Below are positions 41,246 to 49,771 of a DNA stretch of 64,000 bases, in pieces. Below the pieces are notes generated by a model that saw only the letters and a list, made by a program, of their open reading frames with translations, did not search any database and was not told where the DNA came from. The DNA is taken from NCBI GenBank assembly GCA_945859605.1, contig OX243822.1:5700352-5764351 (forward strand). The letters are read 5' to 3'. A program made the position numbers and the translations under genes. Each line of letters starts with the position of its first letter. The first letter of the stretch is position 1. Origin of the DNA: Lumbricus rubellus (Eukaryota; Annelida; Clitellata; Crassiclitellata; Lumbricidae).

Positions 41246-41791
41246 TATCATCATCATCACTCTGCTTCTTCCTCTCGTCCTCCTCTTCTCCTCCACGTCT
41301 CTCCTCTCCGACTTACTACCCTCTCACAAAACGCAGCACTCGTGAACAGGATGGAGCCCTGGGCTTAACTTTATAATAACGCTATGCAAATTTTGCGCAG
41401 GGAAGACCGAGGTACACTGGGACACAAAGAAATTTAAATTTACACAGCTATTGTTTCCCGCTTTCCCCCAGCTTCCCCTATACCGTATGTACGATTGCGC
41501 CTGTGAATAAGCTGGTTCCCGCGTCTTCGCTTTTGTGGGCGCTGTAGAAGTCTCGAGATTACGATACGATTACGATTTTCGTTTCAGGCCATCGAGGAAC
41601 CGTTCATCGTTTCAGTGAGAGACGCTCTGGGCGATAGATTCACGGTGAGCATAGAACACATCTATCGAAAGACGATCAAGTTCATCTTGAACACATTAAC
41701 GGCTGGATTCGAACACGGCGCCAAGAACACCGACTCACAACCGAACCTAAACAACGGAGCTGGACGCAAGAGCATAGCGTCTTCGACATAA
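28180..41791 (+). CDS. Globin X-like / neuroglobin-like globin
   Basis: Three exons (28180-28418, 29214-29442, 41588-41791) give 223 aa. The globin fold is seen from LTEREVFSITKTW (Trp63, A12) onward. Lys80 sits at B12 and Phe92 at CD1 in MFEQF. His112 is the distal E7 residue, with Val116 at E11, and His144 is the proximal F8 residue. The introns fall at B12.2 (phase 2) and G7.0 (phase 0), the ancestral globin positions. The ~50-residue N-terminal extension starting MGVSLGC and the ~30-residue Asn/Ser-rich C-terminal tail are typical of globin X-type proteins. Those are often hexacoordinate and membrane-attached through N-terminal acylation; Gly2 and Cys7 would suit this, which is inference. 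Likely roles are redox or nitrite chemistry rather than bulk oxygen transport. Intron 2 is 12,145 bp and full of mobile DNA. Confidence 0.9.
28458..28545. repeat. Dispersed repeat TTAGCGACGCCCTCC...GGCACTGGCAGAGTGC
   Basis: Near-identical to 7930-8015; related copies lie at about 30050-30115 and 52300-52375. Confidence 0.75.
28732..28870. mobile_element. Possible MITE related to 29683-29864
   Basis: The left end CAGGGTTTAAAGTGTG and internal 'GGACGGCGTC' and 'CACTTATTTGG' match the clean element at 29683. The right end CACTTTAAGC abuts the next MITE. Confidence 0.55.
28871..29109. mobile_element. MITE of the GGCGGATCCAG family
   Basis: The ends are CAGAGGCGGATCCAG and TATCCACCTCTG, related to 15080-15392. 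The target duplication is not clean. Confidence 0.55.
29126..29172 (+). repeat. L2-like LINE 3' end next to globin exon 2
   Basis: 'GCCGTGGCTGGACTGGGAGC' followed by GCTTCTGAGTAG is the C-terminal and stop region of the L2-like LINE. A second copy lies at 28685-28725. Confidence 0.65.
29214..29442 (+). CDS. Globin exon 2
   Basis: Acceptor TGTTCGGCAG; donor TGG|GTATAA (phase 0, G7.0). It encodes helices C to mid-G with Phe92, His112 and His144. Confidence 0.93.
29490..29660 (-). repeat. L2-like 3' end with AATC tail
   Basis: Antisense copy of the LINE 3' box (CATAGCGCCGCTTCAAG, CTACTCAGAGGCG) preceded by an interrupted AATC/AGTC microsatellite, which is its tail. Confidence 0.75.
29683..29864. 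mobile_element. hAT-type MITE, TIR CAGTGCTTAAAGTGTG, TSD GTATGGTG
   Basis: The ends are CAGTGCTTAAAGTGTG and CACACTTTCAGCGCTG. Perfect GTATGGTG duplications lie at 29675-29682 and 29865-29872. The interior has three 'GGCGTCCTGGCACTTATTT'-like subrepeats. Confidence 0.92.
30340..30402. repeat. GT dinucleotide microsatellite
   Basis: Mostly TGTGTG with GCGTGC interruptions; adjacent ORFs on both strands are compositional. Confidence 0.93.
30537..31160 (+). repeat. Retroelement-like repeat with CCCCTCCCC insert
   Basis: Begins 'CTAGCTGTACCCGGCCACGC', an opening I associate with interspersed retroelement 3' regions in several invertebrates, and ends in TATATATAGATTATA. A ~190-bp CCCGTCCCC-type low-complexity tract (30598-30790) lies inside. 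No RT motif is readable. Confidence 0.45.
31170..32400. other. Globin intron 2; no gene seen
   Basis: Contains fragments resembling the CAGTGGCGGCG MITE interior near 31650-31790 ('AAATTTCTGATGACCTTTTTT'), otherwise unassigned. Confidence 0.45.
32414..32815. mobile_element. Possible A-rich MITE
   Basis: The ends ATAGATGTAAAAAACG and the complement of ATAGTTGTAAAAAAGG face each other. Flanks CTTTTACC and CTTTTACT are near-identical, though one boundary is two bases off. Confidence 0.4.
32820..34560. other. Globin intron 2; no gene seen
   Basis: AT-rich with frequent TAGGCCTA motifs. No TIR pairs, tRNA-like boxes or protein motifs were recognised. Confidence 0.45.
34565..34700. repeat. CTATACTATG/CATAC low-complexity repeat
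   Basis: Interrupted TACTATGCTA pentamers and ATACATGC units directly beside the left end of the 4-kb element. Confidence 0.8.
35589..35735. mobile_element. Truncated CAGGGCT-family MITE
   Basis: The left end CAGGGCTGTTTTAAGGA and the body match 4098-4291; the right quarter is missing. Confidence 0.75.
36335..37156 (-). CDS. Coiled-coil ORF of the LTR-like element, partly SINE-derived
   Basis: Uncharacterised 273-aa frame. Residues ~25-140 are heptad-like, with recurring QEAISSV and TQEAI units encoded by related ~33-bp repeats, and probably form a coiled coil. The second half (AGSNPGA, RRDSNPEA) is the antisense translation of two tRNA-like box B sequences at 36675-36705 and 36460-36480. 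A gag-like role would fit its place in the element but no zinc knuckle, protease or RT is present. Confidence 0.4.
   Translation of the reverse strand: MYSAMDRSGASTPSQPSRPPSALEIGILLEAIQTNSKPSQEAMTSMQASIQNNTRSTQEAISSVKTDVQANARDTQEAISVVQSNVEEAISSVRTDFQANAINTQEAIASVRDNVREEISAVHYNVREALTEVVARIERLETTPRASPKPVAGSNPGAISPFGTTADRPYRSAIGLGRASGARPKDLSLPVNPGILRRSERLASKAPVSYGELRGRDTWPSRTRRDSNPEATASLPPSISLNYDLQPHAALSRVGPEVATPGVSEGAGVTVHF
36347..38524 (-). mobile_element. LTR-retrotransposon-like insertion with GTAC duplication
   Basis: The minus-strand ends read TGTGGCGACCGG... and ...GGGCGTTACA (TG...CA type) and are flanked by GTAC at 36343-36346 and 38525-38528. A TATATAAG box lies near 37957-37964 (minus strand). 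It is followed by a long non-coding leader and then the ORF at 36335-37156. I could not find a second copy of the putative LTR, so the structure is incomplete or this is another element type. Confidence 0.45.
36628..36725 (+). mobile_element. tRNA-like SINE head inside the coiled-coil ORF
   Basis: Box A-like TGGCTGAGCGGTAAGG and box B GGGTTCGAACC are spaced as in a tRNA with a long variable arm. A second pair (TAGTTCAGAGATATAG, GGGTTCGAATCC) lies at about 36427-36480. Confidence 0.6.
38745..38945 (+). repeat. L2-like LINE 3' end with TGAA microsatellite
   Basis: 'GTCGGGAGCGCCTCTGAGTAG' and GGCGCTATATAAATACTTG run straight into ~20 TGAA units. The tail position and sequence suggest the microsatellite grew from the LINE tail. 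Confidence 0.85.
39034..39313. mobile_element. MITE with CAGTGGCGGCGCCTGG ends
   Basis: Same family and size as 9790-10069; the right end is CTGCCGCCGCTACTG. The target duplication was not recognised. Confidence 0.8.
39720..40595. repeat. Long purine-strand tract (GGA/GAA), with TA and GA runs
   Basis: Nearly all-purine on the plus strand for most of ~870 bases. It includes a TATA run near 40370-40400, GA repeats at 40402-40444, and an 18-bp GAAGAGGAAGAATAGAAG tandem array at 40455-40590. Glu/Arg- or Pro/Ser-rich ORFs here are compositional. Confidence 0.9.
40600..41040. other. Globin intron 2; no gene seen
   Basis: AT-rich DNA without recognisable elements. Confidence 0.45.
41045..41250 (-). 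repeat. SINE 3' end running into TCC/CAC/ATC triplet repeats
   Basis: 'ATAGCGCCCCCTTCAATC' to 'GCTCGGACACTGCATCC' is the 3' half of the tRNA-derived SINE. It is followed by TCC, then CAC, then ATC trinucleotide blocks to 41250. Confidence 0.85.
41500..41582 (+). repeat. Repeat tail abutting the globin exon 3 acceptor
   Basis: 'CTGTGAATAAGCTGGTTCCC ... GAGATTACGATACGATTACG' matches the tails at 61315-61385 and 62165-62230. It ends ~5 bases before the TTTCAG acceptor. Confidence 0.7.
41588..41791 (+). CDS. Globin exon 3
   Basis: Acceptor TTTCGTTTCAG. It encodes late helix G, helix H (YRKTIKFILNTL) and the C-terminal tail, ending in TAA at 41789-41791. Confidence 0.92.
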   Translation, partial: AIEEPFIVSVRDALGDRFTVSIEHIYRKTIKFILNTLTAGFEHGAKNTDSQPNLNNGAGRKSIASST

Positions 41792-42260
41792 GCAAACATT
41801 TTCAAGTTAGGGGAGCGTGGGGCAAGAGCGACCTCTTACGCATTATACTGTTGCCACGCAGGTCATTATTGTCCCACGCTCCCCTAGATCTATTATATAG
41901 TTTTCAATCTATCGTCTATTTTGTAGTTTATCGAGTTTTGCATTATAATTATAGTTAATACTACGAACAGTGAGAACTACTTATATTAGAAACTGTTTAT
42001 GCCTACGTCTATGACCTTTGTTGGTTAAAGATGCCTTTAAATTATATATTATTTATTAAATAGGCCTAGTATGGCCTAATTAGGTTACTATTTATTGTCA
42101 TGCCCCGAGGTACCTTGCATATTAAGCTATAATTTCTTAGCAAGAACTTGGAAAAGCAAAGCTGGAAATTAAGAATACGGGTATTTTTCAGAGTTTTCTA
42201 AAACGTAAATGTTTGACTGCATGTTTATGTAATTAGTAGGCCTATTCGATTAGTGCGAAT

Positions 42261-42266
42261 AATAAA
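42261..42266 (+). promoter_or_regulatory. Candidate globin poly(A) signal AATAAA
   Basis: First AATAAA downstream of the globin stop on the plus strand, 470 bp away, inside AATAATAAAATAAAATGG. It is a hexamer match only. Confidence 0.35.
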
Positions 42267-42811
42267 ATAAAATGGACCGTCCATAAAAATGACGTCACAT
42301 GCACACGTAAAGGGAAGGGACATTCGATAGATTATTTCGTATTACTTACTCTTATTTTTAATGATATTTGATTAAGTACAATTGATTTTTTATCCCATTT
42401 AATTCAAGTAATATTTTTTTTAATGTATTCCACTTTTAAATTAGAGTTTAAAGTTTAATGTTCTTATATACTAAGTCTCCTGTTCAACCAAGCGAACCAC
42501 CCCCCTTAATATTACGAAAGATTAAACTTGGAACAAAAGTGACATCCGCAGAAACCTTTTTAAAGTTTATCTCCTGCGTATAAACCCACCCCGCTATGGG
42601 CTATGACTATGTATCGAGTTACTGTTAGTTCATTTGCCAACGAATAGCCTAGCACTAGCTTGCTCTTTTGTAGAATACATAAGCCTGTAACAAATATTAT
42701 GGATTGTTTAACTTGATTTCTGAGAATAAAAATTATGAAGAGCTTCACTTACGCTCGTGTTATGATCGGTTACCTTGATGGTATATTTAATGAAAAATTA
42801 ATTGATTATTC

Positions 42812-43925
42812 GTTCATTCATTTCAAGAATTTATATGGCGCAACTTGGAGAAACCCACTCAGAGGCGCTCTCAGCCCAACCACAGTGATTCTAAGAAATG
42901 GTTCAAAGGAGCCTGTAGACCAGAGGTCTCAAACACGCGACCCGCGGGCCGCATGCGGCCCGCGGACTCGATTAATGCGGCCCACGAAAGAATCTGGTTT
43001 GGGGGGTTTTAAAAGAGAGAAATCGGTTAAAACAAGGTTTTGTAGTTCTTTTGTGAGGTGAACCAAGGTTAAAACTGTTTTCTACTACTTTTGCTGTGGA
43101 CATTGAATTTGCAACAGCAGATAATTAATTATACGAATGGCGTTATTTATTTGACCTTCGATGCGATACCATGCAGCTGAAGCAGAAAGTTGTGCTTCCA
43201 CCATTCTACACCCCTCGACCACGTAGGCCCCCTACAAGACAAATTTTATTTAATTCCCAAAGCTGCACGTGGCTGCAACACGAATAATGGCGTGTTTGGT
43301 AGTAACGATGCCTACATAATTATGTGAGCAGTTTTTGTCATTATTAAAGAATAATAGGCCTAAGTCTCAAAGAAGGTCACGACTTTTGAGCTATTGGTTA
43401 AATTTTTCAGCTCTACGATATGATTGAAAGCATCTCAGAAGACAAAACCAAAGGTTGATGCTCTTATAATTGGGAAACGTTGTCAGATGCATTGCCTCTC
43501 AGACAACTCACGATAAAATACCTTAAAGTTTAGAGCTGCTACAAGTTTACTTTTAGGCATTACGAAACGTGTTATTGATGTTGGCTTAGTTCATATTACT
43601 GTGGCTCAATTTTTCTATATGGCACCATAATTATAGTTAGGCTATAAACTACTGAAAATCTAATATAATGTAAATTTGACAGGATTGTTTGCCTATCACT
43701 ATTACAGCATATGCTATGCTACAATGATTAATTTCACGTCGCGTATTACAGGCCTGTAATTACTTTTTGTTGCGGCCCGCGAGCTCCTGTAAATTTCCAA
43801 ATGTGGCCCACGTGCTGACTTGAGTTTGAGACCCCTGCTGTAGACAGTGTAGAGTCAGTGTAGAGCACTGGTGAGTCAAACTTAGGTAACAGGCGTAGGC
43901 CTATCTCCAACGGCAGACTATTCCA
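42812..43925 (-). mobile_element. L2-like LINE 3' fragment split by a hAT element
   Basis: Segments 42812-42920 and 43838-43925 are colinear with the LINE copy at 23580-23745 (CTCAGAGGCGCTCTCAGCCC; AACGGCAGACTATTCCAGAC). They are separated by the hAT at 42921-43837. Confidence 0.85.
42921..43837. mobile_element. hAT-type element, TSD CTGTAGAC
   Basis: The ends are CAGAGGTCTCAAAC and GTTTGAGACCCCTG. Perfect CTGTAGAC duplications lie at 42913-42920 and 43838-43845. There is a GGCCCGCGGGCC-like motif next to the ends, and no transposase reading frame in its 917 bp. Confidence 0.93.
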
Positions 43926-43929
43926 GACA

Positions 43930-43931
43930 TT

Positions 43932-43983
<52 letters not shown>

Positions 43984-44045
43984 GAATTTATATAGCGCCC
44001 CTTCAAGGTACCTACTCAGAGGCGCTCCCGGTCGAGATCATTCGA
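43930..44045 (-). repeat. L2-like 3' end with TCAA microsatellite
   Basis: About 13 ATCA tetramers, then GAATTTATATAGCGCCCCTTCAAG and CTCAGAGGCGCTCCCGG, antisense. Confidence 0.85.
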
Positions 44046-44049
44046 AAAA

Positions 44050-45390
44050 ACCCAGTCTTCAACAGTTTGTGAAATTGAGAACAACTTGGAGGTGTAACAG
44101 GTGTTGCATGGTCAATGGAAAGAAACGTTCAACGCAAACAACACGAATCCACGAAACAAACCAGCTTTCATTGTTTAATTACAAAAGTTTAATTACAATC
44201 ATCCAGTTTAAATAACAGAAATCGACTCTGATCACAAAAAGGAATTACTCAGAAGAAAACCAAGGCAGCTTTTACCCAGCCTTTATAAAACAAAATGTAG
44301 GAAAATGTGAATGACATCAACTCAAACAAAAACAATGGTGACAATGCATGAAACAATGCAGTAACAATGCATGGAACGTCTTTATAATAACTCTCTCGTT
44401 GGGCAAACTACATGTACACAACATCACATTTCGGTTTCATGGGTGTCAACAGAAATTTGTGCAAGGGGGGGGGGAGCAAACATAATGGTTGCAGTAACAA
44501 AAAAATTCAGCAAGAACTTGAAAAATGCAAAGCAGAAAATTAAAAACATAGGTCTTTTTTCGCAGAAATTTCTGAATGTAAATTTCTCAGTTTCACTTTG
44601 TTCATCATTAATTATTTTTAGCATCAATAGTGCAAAGAATTTTGTCAAAATCGAAAATATAGTACCGTAGTTAAAAAATAGGAGTCAATTTTCCAGTTAC
44701 CCTCTTGCCGCTATGTGCGCATTACTATCTTTAGTCCTTCAAAGTCTTCTCTACACACGACCAGGTTCTTCTGGCTTTTTCTCCATATACCAAAACAGGT
44801 CTCTGTAGCTACTGCAGTCATAGAAGTTATGATATTAAATGCACCATAGTTATTATCACAGTCTGTGATGCTGAAGTCAATTACTAATGCCAAACTAAAG
44901 TTGAGATTCAAATACAATTTCATACATATTGCCTCTGTCAGGCATGGATGGGAATTATCAGTTAATCGTAATTGTCAATTATAATTGTTGAGATTAATTT
45001 ATCAACTGCCACTTCAAGAAAGAACTCATCAATGGTGCTTATCAGTGGTTGAACTTGGTACACATGCCATAGAACAGTACTCGGTACTGAACTTGATAAA
45101 CATGCCACAAGTATAGTACTTGGTACTGAACTTTGTACACATGCCACAAGTACAGTATTTTTTACTGAAATTGATACATATGCCACATAGTGCTGAACTT
45201 AGTACAATGCCACAGAACAGTACTTTGTAATGAACATGATACACAAGTCGCAGCACAGTAATTGGTACTGAACTTGGTGCACAAGCCATAGTCTGCGACT
45301 ATCTAGCAATTATTGCCATTATTACAATTTACAAACAGTTTTAACGTGCAACAAGTCACACAGAAATGCAAATCGGAGGCGCCGTTGTTC
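44050..45390. other. No gene seen; some tandem structure
   Basis: Unassigned AT-rich DNA. The part 45030-45290 is a degenerate tandem of 'AACTTGGTACACATGCCACA' and 'AGTACAGTACTTGGTACTG' units. Confidence 0.55.
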
Positions 45391-45394
45391 ATTT

Positions 45395-45465
45395 ACCAAT
45401 TTATATAGCACCTCTTAAAGAGTGACTACTCAGAGGTGCTCCCCACTCCAGCACAGCAAAAAAGG
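45395..45465 (-). repeat. L2-like 3' end, antisense
   Basis: 'CAATTTATATAGCACCTC' followed by 'CTACTCAGAGGTGCTCCCCA'. Confidence 0.7.
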
Positions 45466-46004
45466 ACATTCACCTGAGGGTTCTGAGCAGCACCTGCTCT
45501 ACGATGAATGTTTTGGTCATAATGACTTCATTAGTTTAGCCTCTGATCATGAAGTTTTTTAGATGTGCAATATAATTTTTTTAAATAACTAAAATATAAC
45601 TTACGCATTGTTATGACAAGTCTTATCATCGGGACAGTCAGCTGCATTATGTAGTTGTTAATATGAATATAAAAAAATTAATTATCATTTTCCAATATCT
45701 AAGTATGCTATTGTACACATTTCTACACAACACATTATAAGTTTCACAACATAAAAGTACCACAGGTTCAACAACATAAAAGTACCACGGACCGATAATA
45801 TTAGTTAGAAAAAATTTCACAATCTCAAATGTCTTTGTTAGTTGCAAACTGCAAAAGAATATGAAAGAGACAGAAGCAATGTCAGGCATGCGACCAGATA
45901 TTGTCAAAGCATTACCAGCAACAGCAAAAATAAATAGCATCTATAGCATCACTACAACAACGCCGACCACAGGCGAAGATAGAGGGCTAGTCAAATACAG
46001 CAGT

Positions 46005-46084
46005 TTAACCCTTTACCCGTTTGCCTCGAGAATATCCGCTGAAAACACAGGCTTAACCGGAAAAATGAACAGGTAAAGGGTTAA
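46005..46084. mobile_element. Tiny TTAA-bounded inverted-repeat element
   Basis: TTAACCCTTTACC ... GGTAAAGGGTTAA in 80 bp; TTAA at both ends is the target of piggyBac-type elements. Confidence 0.6.
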
Positions 46085-46333
46085 TTAAATGGCCAGATGT
46101 TTACTATAAAAATGCAACAGAATCGAGCTGAAAGGTGTTAAGAAATTTGTGTAACCTTTTCACAAAGTCTGACAGAGCAAGAAAACTAGGACTGTACCGA
46201 ACACTGGCCTCATATCCACTTTTGGCGGCCAAATAGCTATTTGATACTGGGCCAAATAGCAGCAATCAGATTGAATAACAATAGGAGTCAAGTGACATCT
46301 GTTTTTGCATATGCAGCTGCTATAACTCTCTCA

Positions 46334-46404
46334 TTAACCCTTTAATGCCAGAGGGTATAGGATTTTTCATACCATTTACTACCATCTCGGCATTAAAGGA
46401 TTAA
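46334..46404. mobile_element. Tiny TTAA-bounded inverted-repeat element
   Basis: TTAACCCTTTAATGCC ... GGCATTAAAGGATTAA in 71 bp. Confidence 0.6.
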
Positions 46405-46737
46405 CATAATGATTGCAGCCAATCGTAGACTACTGCCTGGACCATGGTTTTTCATTGTCAGTAGTATCATTCTCTGTGTACAGCAACTGAATGTTGTCAG
46501 AAGACCTATTCTGTAAACTATTCGTATTCGAATTAGGGCAAATATTTGGTCAAATTATTCACATTCAGCTGAACAGTGATAATCACAGGTCTGTTAGGAA
46601 AGAACCGGATATCGAATGATGCATTGGAATAATCTTAAACCACACACTACACACAGTGCCACGAATTTGTCCAACCTTTTTCATCCAGTCAAGTGCAATT
46701 TTTCATTGTTTACAACAACCAACTTTGTGAAAGACAA

Positions 46738-46905
46738 GATTAGCACAAATGCAAAGTAAGATTAGCACAAATGCAAAGTAAGATTAGCACAAATGCAAAG
46801 TAAGATTAGCACAAATGCAAAGTAAGATTAGCACAAATGCAAAGTAAGATTAGCACAAATGCAAAGTAAGATTAGCACAAATGCAAAGTAAGATTAGCAC
46901 AACCG
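46738..46905. repeat. 22-bp tandem repeat AAGATTAGCACAAATGCAAAGT
   Basis: Seven to eight almost identical 22-bp copies. Diverged single copies follow near 46965-47000. Confidence 0.95.
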
Positions 46906-47423
46906 CATCGCAATGGAGTGTGTAATAATTATTTCATTATTTACCATGACCGACTTCGTGAAAGACGAGATTAGCGCAAATGCAAAGTAGGATTAACACA
47001 ATCGTATTGTAATAGATAAGAGTTCGGAACTTGGGCTCAAGTTCACCTCGTCCATACCAGAAAACCTAAAAAGACAATTGGAACAAGTGTTAAAAGTGAC
47101 AAATCACCAATCTACTCTAATCTGGAGACTTAAAATCGAACCCTATCAAAACACTGATGCTTAGCGCTTGGCACTGAAGAAATTCAGAGTTTATGATTAC
47201 GATTGAAAAATGCATAATAGTAGAACTCATGCACAAAAGAAGCGAGGGTGGTTCAAAATTCATGTCACCGCACCCCGCAAAAGACAGACAGACCATCATA
47301 AGAAACACTACACTATGCCACAGACTGCAAGGAAAATCTAGAGAAATCCAGCCACTAAACCATTGCGTACAATCGTGGTTTCTTGTTAGGTTGGCACACA
47401 TTTGTTCTTGGAGCCAAATAAGT

Positions 47424-47570
47424 TAGCTTTAAAAACAATAGCTAATGCTCCTGGTTAGCTTTAAAAACAATAGCTAATGCTCCTGGTTACTTTAAAAACA
47501 ATAGCTAATGCTCTTGGTTAGCTTTAAAAACAATAGCTAATACTCTTGGTTAGCTTTACAAACAATAGCT
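47424..47570. repeat. ~33-bp tandem repeat
   Basis: Four to five copies of TTAGCTTTAAAAACAATAGC followed by TAATGCTCCTGG. Confidence 0.95.
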
Positions 47571-47789
47571 AATTCTGCAAGAATACAAAAGCTATGATTT
47601 TATTAGATTTTTACTTTCGCTCAAAATAACGTAGAACGTTGATTAGATAGGTTTAAGTAGGATGTTTCTCACCAGAATTATGTGAGACACGCATAGCAGA
47701 AAGATTGTGACGGCGAAGAAGATGTTGACCCCATTCGGAGGCCAATTCGGAAATAGACATGCGCTCACTAACGTCTCCTGTTGCAGAAA

Positions 47790-48105
47790 CAATAACACAT
47801 GTCACGTGAAAATAACAAACGTTGTATGGAAATACCACGTGTGAAAAATAACACATACTGTATTGAAATAGAACATGTACTGGGACAGGGACAATAACAC
47901 ATCCTGTGTGAAAATAAAATGTTGTGTGACATCAACACATGCTGTGCGCCAGTTATGCACATTAAAATAACACATGCCGAGTGAAAATAAAGCGTGATGT
48001 GTGTATATAACACACGTTGTACGGCATCGACATTATGTTAGTTATGTGCGAATAACACATGCTGTATCAAAATGACATAATTTTTATGTGCGAAAATAAC
48101 ACCTA
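47790..48105. repeat. Degenerate ATAACACATG tandem repeat
   Basis: Irregular ~22-26-bp units built from 'AAATAACACATGCTGTGTGA'. Confidence 0.8.
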
Positions 48106-48121
48106 GGCTAGTTTACTACTT

Positions 48122-48205
48122 ATTTATTTCAGAAATTTATATAGCGCCTCTTCTAGGTAGGCTACTCAGAAGTGCTCCTGGCCCAACCACGGCTAAATAC
48201 TAGTT
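48122..48205 (-). repeat. L2-like 3' end, antisense
   Basis: 'AAATTTATATAGCGCCTC' followed by 'GCTCCTGGCCCAACCACGGC'. Confidence 0.75.
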
Positions 48206-48214
48206 ACAGAGACT

Positions 48215-48810
48215 AATGATGAGGGAGTAGGTTCAAGACCCAAATATGCTAAGATCTTCAACAAGACATTCATCCAAAGTTGCTTTCCACCTTACAAATG
48301 GAGCACACTAACGAACTGGCTAATCCCACTTCTTTCAAAGCAGGCACAATAAAAGCCAGCAAATGCTGACATACTGAGACAAATATTTCCTGAATCATGA
48401 TCACAGTTCAAAATCATTTTGCCAAAGGATTTATAAACAGAAGCAACACTATTATCACTAGTCAAAAGTTAAATTTTAACTGCAAGACTAATCTGTTGTT
48501 GCATAGAAACAAATCTGAACATATCTTCTCCTACCAGAATTGCAATTGCGGTGAGAAGGCCAACGACGACGTGGGTTATCCGATCCTGAAAAATTTAAAG
48601 GTTGGTAAATTTTCAGATCGTCAAGACGTATTAATAGAATTAATATTTCATAGATAATTATTGTTATTATCAATTGATACTATTATCAATACTTTTACTT
48701 TAAATTGCATTTATCAACAGCTGAACTATTCAAACTTTGTTTCATAAATCTCAAGTCTTTTATGCATACCAACACATAAATACATACATAAATACATACC
48801 AAAACACATG
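48215..48810. other. No gene seen
   Basis: Unassigned AT-rich DNA; short ORFs on both strands lack any motif. Confidence 0.45.
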
Positions 48811-48815
48811 CAGTG

Positions 48816-48920
48816 AACATTCATTCATTCATTCATTCATTCATTCATTCATTCATTCATTCATTCATTCAATCCTTCCAAGAATTTATATAGCTCCTTT
48901 CAACAGACATACTCAGTGAT
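48816..48920 (-). repeat. ATTC microsatellite and L2-like 3' end
   Basis: About 13 ATTC units followed by CAAGAATTTATATAGCTCC. An opposite-strand copy with a GATTAC tail follows at 48938-49008. Confidence 0.85.
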
Positions 48921-49009
48921 TGTGATTTCTTGCTGTCAGGTCGGGAGCACCTCTGAGGAGTTTCTCTTGAGGTGGCACCATAAAAATTCATGATTACGAT
49001 TACGAATAG

Positions 49010-49760
49010 AAGTCACAGAAGTTTCTAAGCGCATACCCTTTGCGGCTCCACGCCAAAGAGCGGTCGGTTCGCTGGGTCCATGTAATGGCCAGGCTGACTG
49101 AGAAGCTAAAGACAACTGCAGACAACTCTCTCTGATCAGGATAATTCTACAATAAAAATTCAGTCCGTGTGAAGAAAGGTATAGTACTGTCAAACAGTGG
49201 CAGTGCCAGCTATACAACGTCAGCATGAATCAGCAGGTCACGCCAGGGTCATCGCAGGTTTTCAGCAGCTCGAATAATTAAATGTATATTTTTTAATTCA
49301 AAAAACTTATTGGCAGGTCAAAAGGTAGGTCAATAGGCAGTATATCGAATTACCTGCAGCAACCTATGGCGATGCCGTCACTGCTGCCCAATTTCGAGAG
49401 ACCGGAACTGATAGTCTACATACATGAGGCCACAATCCCAGAGTATGCACGTAATTATTAAGCAAATAATTAATTAGTAACGGCTGCAGTACATGGCATG
49501 AGATGTGTGGCATCAAATACCTTTCAATTTAACTATTCTGCTAAGCTTCAAAGTTTGGACAAAAGGAATAGATACCATCATGAATAATAAATAAATTTTG
49601 ACAGAAGCCAATGCGGCTCCACGTATATTAGCACAACTTTACCTTCACCTCGCTTTTGAGCGCAGACACGCTAGTAATTATTAAATCAATGCTACACAAT
49701 TTAATTTTTAAAAGCCTAACAGAACACAACGTAAATCGTCAAAACGTAAATAAAATAATT
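49010..49760. other. No gene; possible decayed MITE near 49197-49345
   Basis: 'CAGTGGCAGTGCC' and 'GGCAGGTCAAAAGGTAGGTCAA' resemble parts of 61985-62150. Otherwise unassigned. Confidence 0.4.
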
Positions 49761-49771
49761 GGATGTGTAGG

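Noticed and set aside
46738..46905. CRISPR-like regular repeats
   Set aside because: The units are contiguous 22-mers with no unique spacers, and the DNA is animal nuclear.
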